From Neobacillus muris (GTDB taxonomy: Bacteria > Bacillota > Bacilli > Bacillales > Cytobacillaceae), in contig NZ_CALPDF010000001.1 of the NCBI RefSeq assembly GCF_943193175.1, forward strand, positions 186,001 through 250,000: DNA of 64,000 nucleotides, in the 5' to 3' direction. The notes under the pieces are model-generated. The model was not told the origin of the DNA and made no database searches. It saw only the letters and a list, made by a program, of their open reading frames with translations. The position numbers were made by a program, and so were the translations under genes. Positions 43,462 through 53,346 of the stretch are shown piece after piece. How positions within the stretch are numbered: position 1 is the stretch's first letter; each line of letters starts with the position of its first letter.

Positions 43462-44334
43462 CTATTTAAAACCCTTAATAAACTGGACAGCCTCTGAAAT
43501 GTCCTTGATGGGGTTTGTTTTGATTTCCCGTTCAATGGTTAAATAACCATTATAATTAATCTCCCTTAGTGCAGCGAAGTAACTGGAAAAATCGACACTT
43601 CCATTACCGAGCGGCACCTCTCTAAAATACTCTCCGGAGGCGACCATTTGGGCTATTTTTTCGTGGTCTGTTCCCCCTCCATAGCCGAGAGCGCCATATA
43701 CATCACGGGGATCGACTGGCTTGAGCCGGACTCCATCCTTTACATGGGTATGGACGATATAATCCTTTAATAGATTAACCCCTTCAACAGGATCATCTCC
43801 CGTTACCATCACCATATTAGCTGGGTCAAAATTCACGGAAACACCGTTTGTACTTAAGCTATCCAAAAAAGCCTTTAATGTGGATGCTTTTTCGGGCCCG
43901 GTTTCAATCGCAAAGTAGGCATTCATACTTTTCGCATAAACCCCCAGCTCTTCACAAGCCCTTTGCATTGCTTCATACACGGGATTGTCTTCATCATCTG
44001 GAACAATCCCGATATGTGTGGTGACAATATTCGTTCCCAATTCAACAGCCAGGTCTAAAATTCGCTTGGACTTGTTAATTTTCACTGGGTTTTGCTGGGC
44101 ATCCTGAAAACCATGCCCCCCTAAGTCACCGCAAAGGGCAGAAATCTCTAATCCTAAAGATTCTATATAGGATTTCAACTCTTTACGTGACGGGACACTA
44201 AGGTTCTCCGGTGCCATTTCTCCTTTCACTGCATAAATTTGGACCCCGTCCGCTTCCAAGTCCTTTGCTGTTTTTAACCCATCCCGCAGCGGCAAAGAAA
44301 GGCTATCCACGATAATGCCGATTTTGTTTTTCAC
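43462..44334 (-). CDS. Sugar phosphate isomerase/epimerase-like TIM-barrel protein (1)
   Basis: About 290 residues of the AP-endonuclease-2/IolE-type TIM barrel. Metal-site motifs are visible: NIVTTHIGIVPDD, YFAIETGPE, SVNFDPANMV, THVKDG and the final YLTIERE. The start is GTG at 44334, 5 nt after GGAGG; the ATG at 44346 overlaps that site. It is the last gene of the operon. Such proteins isomerise, epimerise or dehydrate ketosugars, and some act in C-O or C-C glycoside cleavage after 3-oxidation. Exact reaction unknown. Confidence 0.85.
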   Translation of the reverse strand: MKNKIGIIVDSLSLPLRDGLKTAKDLEADGVQIYAVKGEMAPENLSVPSRKELKSYIESLGLEISALCGDLGGHGFQDAQQNPVKINKSKRILDLAVELGTNIVTTHIGIVPDDEDNPVYEAMQRACEELGVYAKSMNAYFAIETGPEKASTLKAFLDSLSTNGVSVNFDPANMVMVTGDDPVEGVNLLKDYIVHTHVKDGVRLKPVDPRDVYGALGYGGGTDHEKIAQMVASGEYFREVPLGNGSVDFSSYFAALREINYNGYLTIEREIKTNPIKDISEAVQFIKGFK

Positions 44335-44346
44335 TTTTACCTCCAT

Positions 44347-45414
44347 TTATGAAAATGTCACCACACAGTTCTTTTCCGACGCTTCGTAAATGCCGGCCAA
44401 AATTTTCATAATTTCAACACCATCTTCTACAGGAGCCACCGGTCTCGTTCCTGATAAACAGCTTGTTACGAAAGCATCGATTTCATTTTGAAATGAATGG
44501 GCAAAATCGAATGTTAAATGGTCAATTTGCGGGTGAATATTGACGATGGTGTTATTTTCTTCTCCCACCAACATTAATTCCGGCTCTAACTCCGCCCCGC
44601 CTTTAGTGCCAAATAATTTCACCTGAATCTCATCCTTTTTTGCATGAAGCGTAAAGGAGACATCCAGCATCAATGACGCGCCATTTTCGAAGGTTATGAG
44701 CGCGTTGGCCATATCTTCCACTGTATTTTTGGCTTTATCATAATCTGCTGCTTTATAGAAGCTTAGATTCTCAACATTTCCTCTATTCCCAAGCATTTGA
44801 TACGTATGGCTGGATATGGCTTTCACCTTTGGGCGCCCCATCAAATACCAGCAAACATCAATAATATGGACGCCAAGATCAATCAACGGGCCGCCGCCTG
44901 AGCGTTCAATATCCGCAAACCAGCCGCCGGGGTTTCCCAAACGGCGCAGGCACGTTGCCTTCGCATAATAGATGTCTCCTAATTTGCCATTATCAATAAA
45001 GGCCTTTAATACCCTTGTGTTGGCGGCAAACCTTCTTACAAATCCAACCTGTAGCGTTTTTTTTGTTTCGTGTACAGCCGCCTCCACCTTTAATGCCTGT
45101 TCCACATTCATGGATAAAGGTTTCTCGACAAGCACGTGTTTGCCCGCTTTAAGGGCAGCAATGGAAATGTCTGCGTGGGTATTATTCCAAGTGCAAATAC
45201 TAATAGCATCTACATGGGGGTCTTCAAAAACCTCATCTAGGCTGGAATAAACACGGCTAATTCCATATTTTTTTGCTTTTTCCTCTGCTCTTTCATTCAC
45301 ATAATCATATGCGCCATATAAAATCGCGTCAGGGTTATTCGCAAAAGACTTTAAATGAAAATCGGAAATGGATCCTGTACCGATCACACATACCCGAAGC
45401 TTATCCAAAACCAT
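44347..45414 (-). CDS. Gfo/Idh/MocA-family oxidoreductase
   Basis: A 355-residue NAD(P)-dependent sugar or inositol dehydrogenase. N-terminal Rossmann domain with CVIGTGSISDFH, the family triad EKPLSMNV and, in the second domain, GGPLIDLGVHIIDVCWYLMG with catalytic Asp and His. The ATG at 45414 abuts AAGGAAGG, so the TTG at 45408 may be the true start. It lies between two TIM-barrel proteins, a grouping typical of keto-sugar pathways, and is presumably co-transcribed with the Dpp-type transporter genes upstream. Confidence 0.9.
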   Translation of the reverse strand: MVLDKLRVCVIGTGSISDFHLKSFANNPDAILYGAYDYVNERAEEKAKKYGISRVYSSLDEVFEDPHVDAISICTWNNTHADISIAALKAGKHVLVEKPLSMNVEQALKVEAAVHETKKTLQVGFVRRFAANTRVLKAFIDNGKLGDIYYAKATCLRRLGNPGGWFADIERSGGGPLIDLGVHIIDVCWYLMGRPKVKAISSHTYQMLGNRGNVENLSFYKAADYDKAKNTVEDMANALITFENGASLMLDVSFTLHAKKDEIQVKLFGTKGGAELEPELMLVGEENNTIVNIHPQIDHLTFDFAHSFQNEIDAFVTSCLSGTRPVAPVEDGVEIMKILAGIYEASEKNCVVTFS

Positions 45415-45448
45415 CCTTCCTTTCTATGGTGATTTTCACATACATTTA

Positions 45449-46321
45449 TTAGACTTCTTCCCACAGCCTTCTTACATTATCCATTCCGATCTTTGATCCC
45501 ACTTTAGGGTCTTCCATTCCTTCAAACTCAACCGTCAAATAACCGTCATAACCCGAATTTTTCACTAGTTTGATAATCTCACGTATATTAATGTCCCCAT
45601 GGCCGACGATTGCCCCGCGCAAATAATTTTCGTTCACGGTTCTGAACCAAACTCCGTCTCCTGGGTTTTCGTAATAAGGACGGATATAAAAATCTTTAAA
45701 ATGGACAGTCGCCGCATATTTGACGTTTTTCTTCACACCAACAAGAGGATCCTCATCGATACAGAGGAAGTTTCCTACATCTAGTGTTGTTTTAAAATTT
45801 CCCCGGTTTACCGCATGAATGACCCGCTGCACCCGGTCACTGGACTGGACATTAAAGCCATGGTTTTCGATCGTGGTGGTTATCCCGAATTGGGAGGCAT
45901 AATCCGCGAGCAGCTGGCTTCCTTTCACCATTTTGGAAAAATGCTCTTCAAAGTAATGGATAGTCATTTCCTCTGGCTTGAGGGCAAACGCTGTTACATC
46001 ATGGCGCATAATTTTGATTCCGAGCCTGTTCACGATATCAATATGCTTTTTAAGACGCTCCACCTCTTCATAAAAAGCTTCATCTGTTTCTTGGACAAAA
46101 TTGGCAGGGCATGAGTAAGCGGAGAGCTCAATTCCCAGTGATGCTGCTTTTTCCTTAATTTGGTCAGCCAACTCTACATCGTCCACCACTGAATACCCAT
46201 ATGGGACCATTTCCATTTGCTCTCCGCCATTGTCCGCAATCCATTGGATGACATCCAATACTGACATCGTGCCTTCTCTCAATTCCTTTACTAAACTATA
46301 AGTGCTTAATCCTACCTTCAT
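45449..46321 (-). CDS. Sugar phosphate isomerase/epimerase-like TIM-barrel protein (2)
   Basis: About 290 residues, a second IolE-like TIM barrel. Motifs: SAYSCPANFVQE, KIMRHDVTAF, TTIENHGF, KTTLDVGNFLCID, VHFKDFY, GHGDINI and YLTVEFEG. Only distantly similar to the protein coded at 43462, so not a recent duplicate. The ATG at 46321 follows GAGGGAG; the GTG at 46330 is too close to it. Probably works with the Gfo/Idh enzyme. Confidence 0.85.
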   Translation of the reverse strand: MKVGLSTYSLVKELREGTMSVLDVIQWIADNGGEQMEMVPYGYSVVDDVELADQIKEKAASLGIELSAYSCPANFVQETDEAFYEEVERLKKHIDIVNRLGIKIMRHDVTAFALKPEEMTIHYFEEHFSKMVKGSQLLADYASQFGITTTIENHGFNVQSSDRVQRVIHAVNRGNFKTTLDVGNFLCIDEDPLVGVKKNVKYAATVHFKDFYIRPYYENPGDGVWFRTVNENYLRGAIVGHGDINIREIIKLVKNSGYDGYLTVEFEGMEDPKVGSKIGMDNVRRLWEEV

Positions 46322-46402
46322 TTTTTCCACTCCCTCTTCAAATTTTTATATAAATTTAAATAACTCTCCGGGTCATGTTGAACAGGCTATAATCCTATTC
46401 TG

Positions 46403-47371
46403 CTAATCAACTAAATGGCAGGCGACGAAATGGTCCTCCCCCTCGCCCTTTTTAATTGGCGGCTCAGATACTCGGCATCTATCCACAGCATGAGGACAGC
46501 GTGTATGAAACCTGCACCCGGCAGGAGGGTTGACCGGACTTGGCAAATCCCCTTGCAATATAATCCGCTCACGCCGCATTCTTGGGTCTGGTATCGGGAT
46601 AGAAGACAGCAGAGCTTTTGTATAAGGATGCTGGGGATTAGAGAAAATAACCTCTTTAGGCCCGGTCTCTACGATGGTTCCGAGGTACATAACCCCTATA
46701 TGATCACTGATGTGTTCAACCACACTTAAGTCATGGGAAATAAACAAATAGGTCAAATGATATTCGGCCTGTAAATCCTTTAATAGATTTAGGATTTGTG
46801 ATTGAATCGAAACATCTAAGGCAGAAACCGGCTCATCCGCAATGATGAGCTTGGGGTTCAGAATCAAGGCACGCGCAATCCCAATCCGCTGCCGCTGGCC
46901 GCCGCTGAACTCATGTGCATAACGGTCCGCATGATATTCACTTAACCCTACCACCTCTAACATGTCAGATACCTTTTTATTTCGTTCGTCTCTAGACAAA
47001 TTGGTATGAATGGCAAGGGGCTCCCCTACGATATCACGAACCTTCATTCTTGGATTTAACGAGGCATACGGATCTTGGAAGATCATTTGGACCTTTTTTC
47101 TAACGCCTTTCAATTGGGACTCTTTCCTTTTGGAGATTTCCTCTCCGTCAATCCAAATTTCACCCATGCTCGGCTCGATTAGTCGAGAAATTAATCTCCC
47201 TGTAGTTGATTTGCCGCAGCCGCTTTCCCCTACCAGACTAAAGGTCTTCCCCTCTGGAATCATGAACGATACATCATGCACCGCTTTTACCGATTTCTTT
47301 TTTCCAAACATTCCATTCGAAATTTCAAAAGATTTCTTCAATCCAGATACCTTTAATAGAGCATTAGACAT
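46403..47371 (-). CDS. Dipeptide/oligopeptide-type ABC transporter ATPase (DppF/OppF-like)
   Basis: About 322 residues. Walker A GESGCGKST, signature FSGGQRQRIGIARA, Walker B LIIADEP and the oligopeptide-transporter C-terminal extension with cysteines (CRFHTRCPHAVDRC) are present; the latter may bind a 4Fe-4S cluster as in other OppF proteins. The ATG at 47371 follows GAGGGGGG and overlaps the DppD-like gene by 8 bp, so the long upstream reading frame is not used. Confidence 0.92.
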   Translation of the reverse strand: MSNALLKVSGLKKSFEISNGMFGKKKSVKAVHDVSFMIPEGKTFSLVGESGCGKSTTGRLISRLIEPSMGEIWIDGEEISKRKESQLKGVRKKVQMIFQDPYASLNPRMKVRDIVGEPLAIHTNLSRDERNKKVSDMLEVVGLSEYHADRYAHEFSGGQRQRIGIARALILNPKLIIADEPVSALDVSIQSQILNLLKDLQAEYHLTYLFISHDLSVVEHISDHIGVMYLGTIVETGPKEVIFSNPQHPYTKALLSSIPIPDPRMRRERIILQGDLPSPVNPPAGCRFHTRCPHAVDRCRVSEPPIKKGEGEDHFVACHLVD

Positions 47372-48353
47372 GGATTCCCCCCCTCTCCTGTTCATATAAC
47401 CAGCAACTGCAGGACCTCCCATTCTCAAATATGATTTCAGCGGGTTCTTCTTGGAAACAAATCGGCAGCGCTTCAATGCATCTCGGAGCAAATTTACATC
47501 CTTTTGGAAGATTACTAGGGTCTGGAACATTTCCCTTTATTGAATCGAGCCGATCCTTTTGTTGGCCCAGTTTCGGGACCGAATTAATTAATCCTTTTGT
47601 ATAAGGGTGCTTAGGGCTTTCAAATAATTCGAAGACATCTGCCTCTTCCACCACCCTGCCGGCATACATGACCACCACGCGGTCACACATTTCCGCGACC
47701 ACGCCCAAATCGTGGGTTATTAATAGCACAGACATGTCTTCCGTTTTCTGAAGCTTCTTGATTAAGTCTAATATCTGGGCCTGGATGGTGACGTCCAGAG
47801 CGGTTGTCGGTTCATCTGCGATTAACAGCTGAGGATTACACGAAATGGCCATAGCAATCATGATTCGCTGCCGCATTCCTCCAGACAATTGATGAGGAAA
47901 TTCATGGAGGATTTCGTCTGCCCGTGGAATGCCGACTTTTTTCAAAATAGAAATCGCATGCTGCCTGGCCTGTTTGTCGGTTAACCCCAAATGAAGGCGA
48001 ATCGGCTCCATCAATTGTTCTCCTATTTTCATAACAGGATTTAGGGAAGTCATGGGCTCTTGAAAAATCATGGCAATTTGTTTGCCACGGATCTTACGCA
48101 TGTCTGACTCTGATTTTGTGGTCAACTCTTGATCACGAAATTGGATCTTCCCTGCACTTATTTCACCGCTTGTTCCTTTGAAAAGCTTCATGATAGATAA
48201 GGACGTGATGCTTTTACCGCTTCCAGACTCTCCTACTAACCCAAGGACCTCGCCTTTTTTAATGGAAAACGTCACACCATGAAGAATTTTAATTTTTTGC
48301 TTATCCTTCGTGAATTCAGTTTCAAGCTTTTCAACCTGCAGCAGCTTTTCCAT
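47364..48353 (-). CDS. Dipeptide/oligopeptide-type ABC transporter ATPase (DppD/OppD-like)
   Basis: A 329-residue ATPase. Walker A GESGSGKSI, signature LSGGMRQRIMIAMA, Walker B LLIADEP, H-loop LLITHDLG and the C-terminal cysteine-bearing GCKFAPRCIEALPIC. Pairs with the DppF-like protein. Begins 15 bp after the permease gene. Confidence 0.92.
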   Translation of the reverse strand: MEKLLQVEKLETEFTKDKQKIKILHGVTFSIKKGEVLGLVGESGSGKSITSLSIMKLFKGTSGEISAGKIQFRDQELTTKSESDMRKIRGKQIAMIFQEPMTSLNPVMKIGEQLMEPIRLHLGLTDKQARQHAISILKKVGIPRADEILHEFPHQLSGGMRQRIMIAMAISCNPQLLIADEPTTALDVTIQAQILDLIKKLQKTEDMSVLLITHDLGVVAEMCDRVVVMYAGRVVEEADVFELFESPKHPYTKGLINSVPKLGQQKDRLDSIKGNVPDPSNLPKGCKFAPRCIEALPICFQEEPAEIIFENGRSCSCWLYEQERGGIHV

Positions 48354-48368
48354 CCTCTTCTAACTCCC

Positions 48369-49265
48369 TTATTCGTTCTTTGTTTTTGGATCTAACACAT
48401 CTCTTAAACCATCGCCCACTAAGTTAAAGGCCAGTACCGTTAAAAAGATGGCTATGCCTGGCATCATGACTACATGCGAGGATGTCCCTAAATAATCCCG
48501 GCCGAGGCTCAGCATCGCTCCCCAATCCGGCGTTTCAGGACTTGCCCCTAAACCAAGGAAGCTTAAGCTGGACGCAGCCAAAATAGCCGTACCAATTCTC
48601 ATGGATATGAACACAATAAGACTGCTTGCCGTTTCTGGAAAAATATGCTTGAGCATAATTCGAAAATGGGAAGCCCCCATTGACCTGGCCGCTTCCACAA
48701 AGACGGTCTCTTTTGCCTCAAGAGTGGATCCCCTTACCAATCTGGCAATGGACGGAATACTGAAAACGGAAACCGCTATGACGACATTTTTCAAGCCAGG
48801 CCCTAATATCGCAATAATGGCAATGGCGAGCAAAATATCAGGAAAAGCAAACAATACATCACTTGTTCTCATAATCATGCGGTCTAACCATCCCCCAAAG
48901 TATCCACTTATCAGGCCTAGTATGGTCCCCCCTATAGCACCTAACAAAACAGATAAAAAGCTGACACTGAGCGAAATCCTGGCACCTGCCAGCAGCCGGC
49001 TAAAAATATCCCGGCCGTATTCATCTGTTCCTGCAATATGAGCTTGGCTTGGCCCTTGCAAGGTAGCATTATAGTCAGGTTCATAAGGATCGTAAGGTGC
49101 AATATAAGGGCCAATAATGGCAATAAGGATCAGCAAAAGAATAAACAGGCTTGCCCAAAAAGCTGTCTTTTGTTTTTTCCAGTTCTTCCAAAATTCCTTG
49201 AAGGGAGAATACTTTTTTTCTGCTACAACCGTTATAGATGGATTAATTTCTTTTGTTACCTCCAT
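48369..49265 (-). CDS. Dipeptide-type ABC transporter permease (DppC/OppC-like)
   Basis: About 298 residues with a cytoplasmic N-terminus, six helices and DppC features (GTDEYGRDIFSRLLAGARISL, EAARSMGASHFRIMLKHIFPET). The ATG at 49265 follows AAGGAGG by 6 nt; the ATG at 49271 abuts it. Forms the channel with the DppB-like protein. Confidence 0.92.
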   Translation of the reverse strand: MEVTKEINPSITVVAEKKYSPFKEFWKNWKKQKTAFWASLFILLLILIAIIGPYIAPYDPYEPDYNATLQGPSQAHIAGTDEYGRDIFSRLLAGARISLSVSFLSVLLGAIGGTILGLISGYFGGWLDRMIMRTSDVLFAFPDILLAIAIIAILGPGLKNVVIAVSVFSIPSIARLVRGSTLEAKETVFVEAARSMGASHFRIMLKHIFPETASSLIVFISMRIGTAILAASSLSFLGLGASPETPDWGAMLSLGRDYLGTSSHVVMMPGIAIFLTVLAFNLVGDGLRDVLDPKTKNE

Positions 49266-49277
49266 GACCATCCTCCT

Positions 49278-50201
49278 TTACGATACTTGTCGGATTTTTG
49301 GATTTAGAAAACTATACAGGATATCTACCAATAAATTCACAAGAATGAATTCCAGTGAAAAGAGCAGTAGCTCTGCTTGAATAACCGGATAGTCCCTAAA
49401 TGATATGGAATCAATCAATAAGCGCCCCATACCTGGAAAGCTGAATACCGTTTCTACCACTACCGACCCGCCTAATAGGAAGCCGAATTGCAGACCTGCA
49501 ATGGTCACGACCGGAATGAGCGAATTCCGCAAGGCATGCTTTGGAATCACAATGGACTCTTTCAGCCCTTTCGCCCTCCCTGTTCGAATAAAGTCTGCCT
49601 TTAATGTTTCCAGCAAAGAGGACCTGGTAAAGCGGGCAAGCATGGACATGATCCCTGCCCCTAACGTCAAGGACGGCAGGACGTAGCTTTTCCAGCTATC
49701 GATTCCCCCAGTCGGAAACCATCCAAGCTGTACCGAAAAGACTTGAATAAGTAATAAGCCCAACCAAAAGCCCGGTAAAGAAATGCCTGAAACAGCTGTC
49801 ACCATTCCCAGGTAGTCAGGCCACTTATTTTTAAAAACTGCTGATAATGTCCCAATCAGCAATCCTAAAATCAGGGCCCAGACCATACTAGATAGAGTTA
49901 AATAGATGGATGGCATAAATCGGTCCGCAAACATATCCATGACGGGCAATCTTGTTTTTAGCGAGGTCCCTAAATCTCCCTGAAATAGATTGCCCATGTA
50001 GGTAATGTACTGATCCCATATGGGCTTATCGAGGCCGAGTTCGGATCTTATGATGGTCACTTCCTCTGCCGTAGCATCCTTTCCCGCTACCAGCCGCGCA
50101 GGGTCTCCCGGAATCAAATGGGTAAAAAAGAAGATGAGGACTGAAACAATAAATAGGATCGGGATCATTTCAAAAATTCTTTTTAAGACATATTGGGGCA
50201 T
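49278..50201 (-). CDS. Dipeptide-type ABC transporter permease (DppB/OppB-like)
   Basis: A 307-residue permease with six helices. DppB features: [15 protein letters not shown], the EAA-type [27 protein letters not shown] and [22 protein letters not shown] precedes the ATG. Second gene of the operon, after the binding protein. Confidence 0.92.
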   Translation of the reverse strand: MPQYVLKRIFEMIPILFIVSVLIFFFTHLIPGDPARLVAGKDATAEEVTIIRSELGLDKPIWDQYITYMGNLFQGDLGTSLKTRLPVMDMFADRFMPSIYLTLSSMVWALILGLLIGTLSAVFKNKWPDYLGMVTAVSGISLPGFWLGLLLIQVFSVQLGWFPTGGIDSWKSYVLPSLTLGAGIMSMLARFTRSSLLETLKADFIRTGRAKGLKESIVIPKHALRNSLIPVVTIAGLQFGFLLGGSVVVETVFSFPGMGRLLIDSISFRDYPVIQAELLLFSLEFILVNLLVDILYSFLNPKIRQVS

Positions 50202-50276
50202 ATTCCAATCTCCTTTCCTAACAAGGAAAGAAGCTTTGGGAGCTGTCTCCCTCCGCCTCTATCCTTTACATGAAAC

Positions 50277-51845
50277 TTACTTCAGGTTTGCATCTGTGAC
50301 ATTAATCCCGCCTGTCGGGGAAATATAGACACCCTCTACATTGGATCTCATACCAGCGAGAATTTCATCGACGCCTAAGAAAATCCATGGCGCATCTTTA
50401 TAGACTTGCTTTTGGATCTGGCTATAAATTTCTGCCTGTTTATTTTCATCCGGAGTCATATTAACTTCATCGATCCATTGATCTACCTGATCGTTTTTAT
50501 AATAGGCAGTATTCGCCCCGCCTGGAGGGAATGAACCGCCATAGAATAATGGTTTTGTAGCATTCGTTGTATCAGAAGGATAAGCAGACCAGCTTACATA
50601 CCACATTTGCACTTTGGCATCCTCAGGTGTTTGGGCTCCATATATCTCGTCTGACAGCGTGCCTTCTTCCATGGATTTAATCTCTACATCCACACCGATT
50701 TCCTTTAACTGCTGCTGGATAAACTGCATGCCCTTCATGGTGTCCGAGTTCGTGTTGCCCCAGATTTCCGCTTTAAATCCTTCTTCTAATCCAGCCTCTT
50801 TTAAAAGCTCTTTTGCTTTTTCAATATTTTGTTTATAGACTTCTTGCTTTTCATAATGGAGGGTTTTACTTGGAATGATGGAATCTAATGGAAGACCGAA
50901 CCCTGAATTGACGACACTGATAAAGGCATCTTTATCGACAGCATAGTTTAATGCCTGCCGGATGCGGACATCATCAAAAGGCTCCTTCATCGTGTTAATG
51001 GAAACATAGCGGGCAATCGTGGAAGGAATCTTTTTCACTTCTACATCCTTATTACTCTCTAACTCTTTTATATTTTGACTCGGCATCGGGTAGATGACTT
51101 GGGCCTCACCCGTTTTTAACATCGCTACCCGTGATCCGTTTTCAGGAACCGGTTTATAAGTAATTTTCTTAACTCTTTCTTTTTTATCCCAATAATCATC
51201 AAAACGCTCTACTGATAAATGATCTCCCTGAACCCATTCAACGAATTTGAATGGTCCCGTTCCTACTGGATTTTTTCCGATTTCATCGCTTCCAGCTTCG
51301 AGAAGTTTTGGACTCAGTATTTTCGCCGAAACAAAACGAGTTAACATCCCGCTATAAGGTTCTTTTAGCGTTACTTTGATTTCATAATCACTGACAATCT
51401 CAATATTGGTAATGAGACTGAAGCCCCGGCTATAGAGGCGAAGGCTGTCATCGTTCATGATTCTTTCAAAGTTCGCTTTGACTGCCTCTGCGTTAAAATC
51501 TTCCCCATCATGGAACTTAACCCCCTGACGCAGCTTGAAGGAGTAAGTCAGGGCATCGTCGCTGATGCTGTACTCTTCTGCTAATTGAGGGACTATTTTC
51601 CCTTCTTCGTCCGATCCCAATAGGCCTTCAAGCATTGCTGACTGGACCGAGTTTGAGTTTGTGTCCCCCGTGTTATGCGGGTCCATCGTAATAAAGTTCT
51701 CATTTACTGCAATAACCAATTCATCATTGTCTTTTTTACTGCCTCCATTCTTGCCGCTGCTGCTCTCATTACTGGAACATCCAACAAATAGGACTGCAGA
51801 AACTACAACCAGCAACAAAATCCTCCAAAACTTGATTCTTCTCAT
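50277..51845 (-). CDS. Peptide/nickel-type ABC transporter substrate-binding lipoprotein
   Basis: About 522 residues of binding-protein family 5 (DppA/OppA/NikA, cluster C). N-terminal lipoprotein signal with lipobox LFVGCSS; family signatures include GLLGSDEEGKIVPQLAEEYSI and YSFKLRQGVKFHDGEDF. I chose the ATG at 51845, preceded by AAAGGGGG; the frame is open about 55 residues further up but lacks a signal there. Cluster C binding proteins bind peptides, nickel and also oligosaccharides or glycosides, which would fit the sugar-type enzymes coded downstream. Ligand unknown. Confidence 0.9.
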   Translation of the reverse strand: MRRIKFWRILLLVVVSAVLFVGCSSNESSSGKNGGSKKDNDELVIAVNENFITMDPHNTGDTNSNSVQSAMLEGLLGSDEEGKIVPQLAEEYSISDDALTYSFKLRQGVKFHDGEDFNAEAVKANFERIMNDDSLRLYSRGFSLITNIEIVSDYEIKVTLKEPYSGMLTRFVSAKILSPKLLEAGSDEIGKNPVGTGPFKFVEWVQGDHLSVERFDDYWDKKERVKKITYKPVPENGSRVAMLKTGEAQVIYPMPSQNIKELESNKDVEVKKIPSTIARYVSINTMKEPFDDVRIRQALNYAVDKDAFISVVNSGFGLPLDSIIPSKTLHYEKQEVYKQNIEKAKELLKEAGLEEGFKAEIWGNTNSDTMKGMQFIQQQLKEIGVDVEIKSMEEGTLSDEIYGAQTPEDAKVQMWYVSWSAYPSDTTNATKPLFYGGSFPPGGANTAYYKNDQVDQWIDEVNMTPDENKQAEIYSQIQKQVYKDAPWIFLGVDEILAGMRSNVEGVYISPTGGINVTDANLK

Positions 51846-52507
51846 TTCATTTCCCCCTTTTGTTTGATTTTCAGGTATTTCGTTCTTGGCGGTTTGGTTT
51901 TCTGTTGATTCCCTGAATTTGAAATAATTTACTTCGCAACCAGACAGCTGATTGGTTGCGAAGGGCATTCCATAGATTTTAGTTTTTTTCTTCATGTTAG
52001 TAAATCTCACAAATTTATTAAAATTATTTGTGGTAATTTAACGTAAATTAAATTAATTTCTACAATGGTGAAATTAATTATGTAAAAAAAAGCTGTCAAT
52101 ATGTGGTGCCTTACTTGTTTGTTATTATAACGTTATGTGGTTTTCCGTTTCAATATAAATTTACAAAAATTTAAAATTTTTTAACTATTTATAGCTGTAC
52201 TTGATTTAACCACAGATTTCAACAGAAGAAATAGGAAATTTTATAATAAACAATCAGAAAAACCTTCCCACGTCCATTCCATAATAGAACTTTCCTTCCT
52301 AGTTGAAAAAAGATCAATTAATATCAAAAATGTCCAAATCTCAAAAATCACCTCCAAGGATTCCATTTTCTATCAAAAAACTCACTCTTCCTTTCTATTT
52401 CCCTATCAAAAACGATAAAGCCATGTTCGATATAATCACGATTTCACAGTATCTTAAAGCTACCTAGGAATCATTCGGAAAGCGCGCGGTCCTGAAAGGA
52501 TCCAGCA
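51846..52507. other. 662-bp divergent gap between the ABC operon and the sigma-factor gene
   Basis: No gene seen. Holds a 10-bp hairpin (51932-51963), CACAAAT/ATTTGTG arms at 52008-52014 and 52026-52032, GTTATTATAAC at 52121-52131, and A/T-rich sequence with several possible promoters. The GAAAGGA site for the sigma-factor gene is at 52493-52499. Confidence 0.5.
51932..51963. promoter_or_regulatory. Hairpin CTTCGCAACC-N12-GGTTGCGAAG in the ABC operon leader
   Basis: Perfect 10-bp inverted repeat, 87 bp before the binding-protein start. No strong U tract follows, so it may be an operator or mRNA structure rather than a terminator. Confidence 0.45.
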
Positions 52508-52996
52508 GTGGATAGCTTTAATGAATTAGTAGATCAATACACCCCTATGATCCATAAAATCATGCATTCTCTTCATATTTACCGAAACAAGGAGGAATTC
52601 TACCAAACCGCGTTAATTGCACTTTGGGAAGCAAACAATGGCTATAACCCGGAAAAAGGCAGATTCGCCAACTATGCTTATGCCTTTATTAAAGGGAAAC
52701 TCTTACTGGAGCTGACCCGCCGCCATAAGGACGAGACACGGACAATTTACCCAAAAGAAGAATTTTGGGAACTAGTCAAGGACCAAACTCCCGATCATTC
52801 CCTTGAAATGAACATCCTGCACTCCTATTGTCAAGGGCTGTCTGAAAAAGAAACCAGATGGGTAATGGGCGCCATTCTCTATGATCGGTCGATAAAAGAG
52901 ATTGCTGCACAGGAAAATGTCTCCGTTTCAGCGGTAAAGCAATGGAAGCTAGGGGCATTAAAGAAATTAAGAAATCAGGATTATTTGGACCACTAG
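52508..52996 (+). CDS. Small sigma-70-family sigma factor
   Basis: A 162-residue protein with sigma region 2 (EEFYQTALIALWEANNGYNPEKG, FANYAYAFIKGKLLLELTR) and region 4 HTH (SIKEIAAQENVSVSAVKQWKLGALKKLR), but no regions 1 or 3. GTG start 7 nt after GAAAGGA. It has the layout of ECF-like or SigO/ComX-type factors, yet no anti-sigma gene lies beside it. Two tiny genes of families DUF1659 and DUF2922 follow on the same strand within 360 bp. Its regulon is unknown. Confidence 0.85.
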   Translation: MDSFNELVDQYTPMIHKIMHSLHIYRNKEEFYQTALIALWEANNGYNPEKGRFANYAYAFIKGKLLLELTRRHKDETRTIYPKEEFWELVKDQTPDHSLEMNILHSYCQGLSEKETRWVMGAILYDRSIKEIAAQENVSVSAVKQWKLGALKKLRNQDYLDH

Positions 52997-53089
52997 GCCA
53001 CAAGAACTCTCACATTAAAAAAATTTTTCCCTTACCTGTCTTTTTCTTCTATCAAACTATATATAGAAGACGAAAGGAGGTGAAGGAAC

Positions 53090-53308
53090 ATGGCACAAGG
53101 ATTACTAGAAACCACTAAGCTTCGATTGGAATTCCAAACAGGAGTCGATGAAGAGGGCATGCCGATCCTAAGAGCAAAAACGTTCAGCAATGTGAGCAAG
53201 GCTGCCACAGCGGATCAGCTATATCAGGCAGCAACCGCCCTATCTGCGTTGAGCAATGACCCAATGAACAAAGTGGAGCGCAATGACAGCTTCGAAATCA
53301 TCGCTTAA
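53090..53308 (+). CDS. DUF1659 domain protein
   Basis: 72 residues matching DUF1659: LRLEFQTGVDEEGMPILRAKTFSNV followed by ATADQLYQAATALSAL and a terminal ERNDSFEI. GGAGG lies 9 nt before the ATG. No signal peptide or membrane segment. Function unknown in any species. It is followed by a DUF2922 gene 38 bp on. Confidence 0.88.
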   Translation: MAQGLLETTKLRLEFQTGVDEEGMPILRAKTFSNVSKAATADQLYQAATALSALSNDPMNKVERNDSFEIIA

Positions 53309-53346
53309 TACCGATGAAAAAATATAGAGGATGGGAGGTGAAAGGA

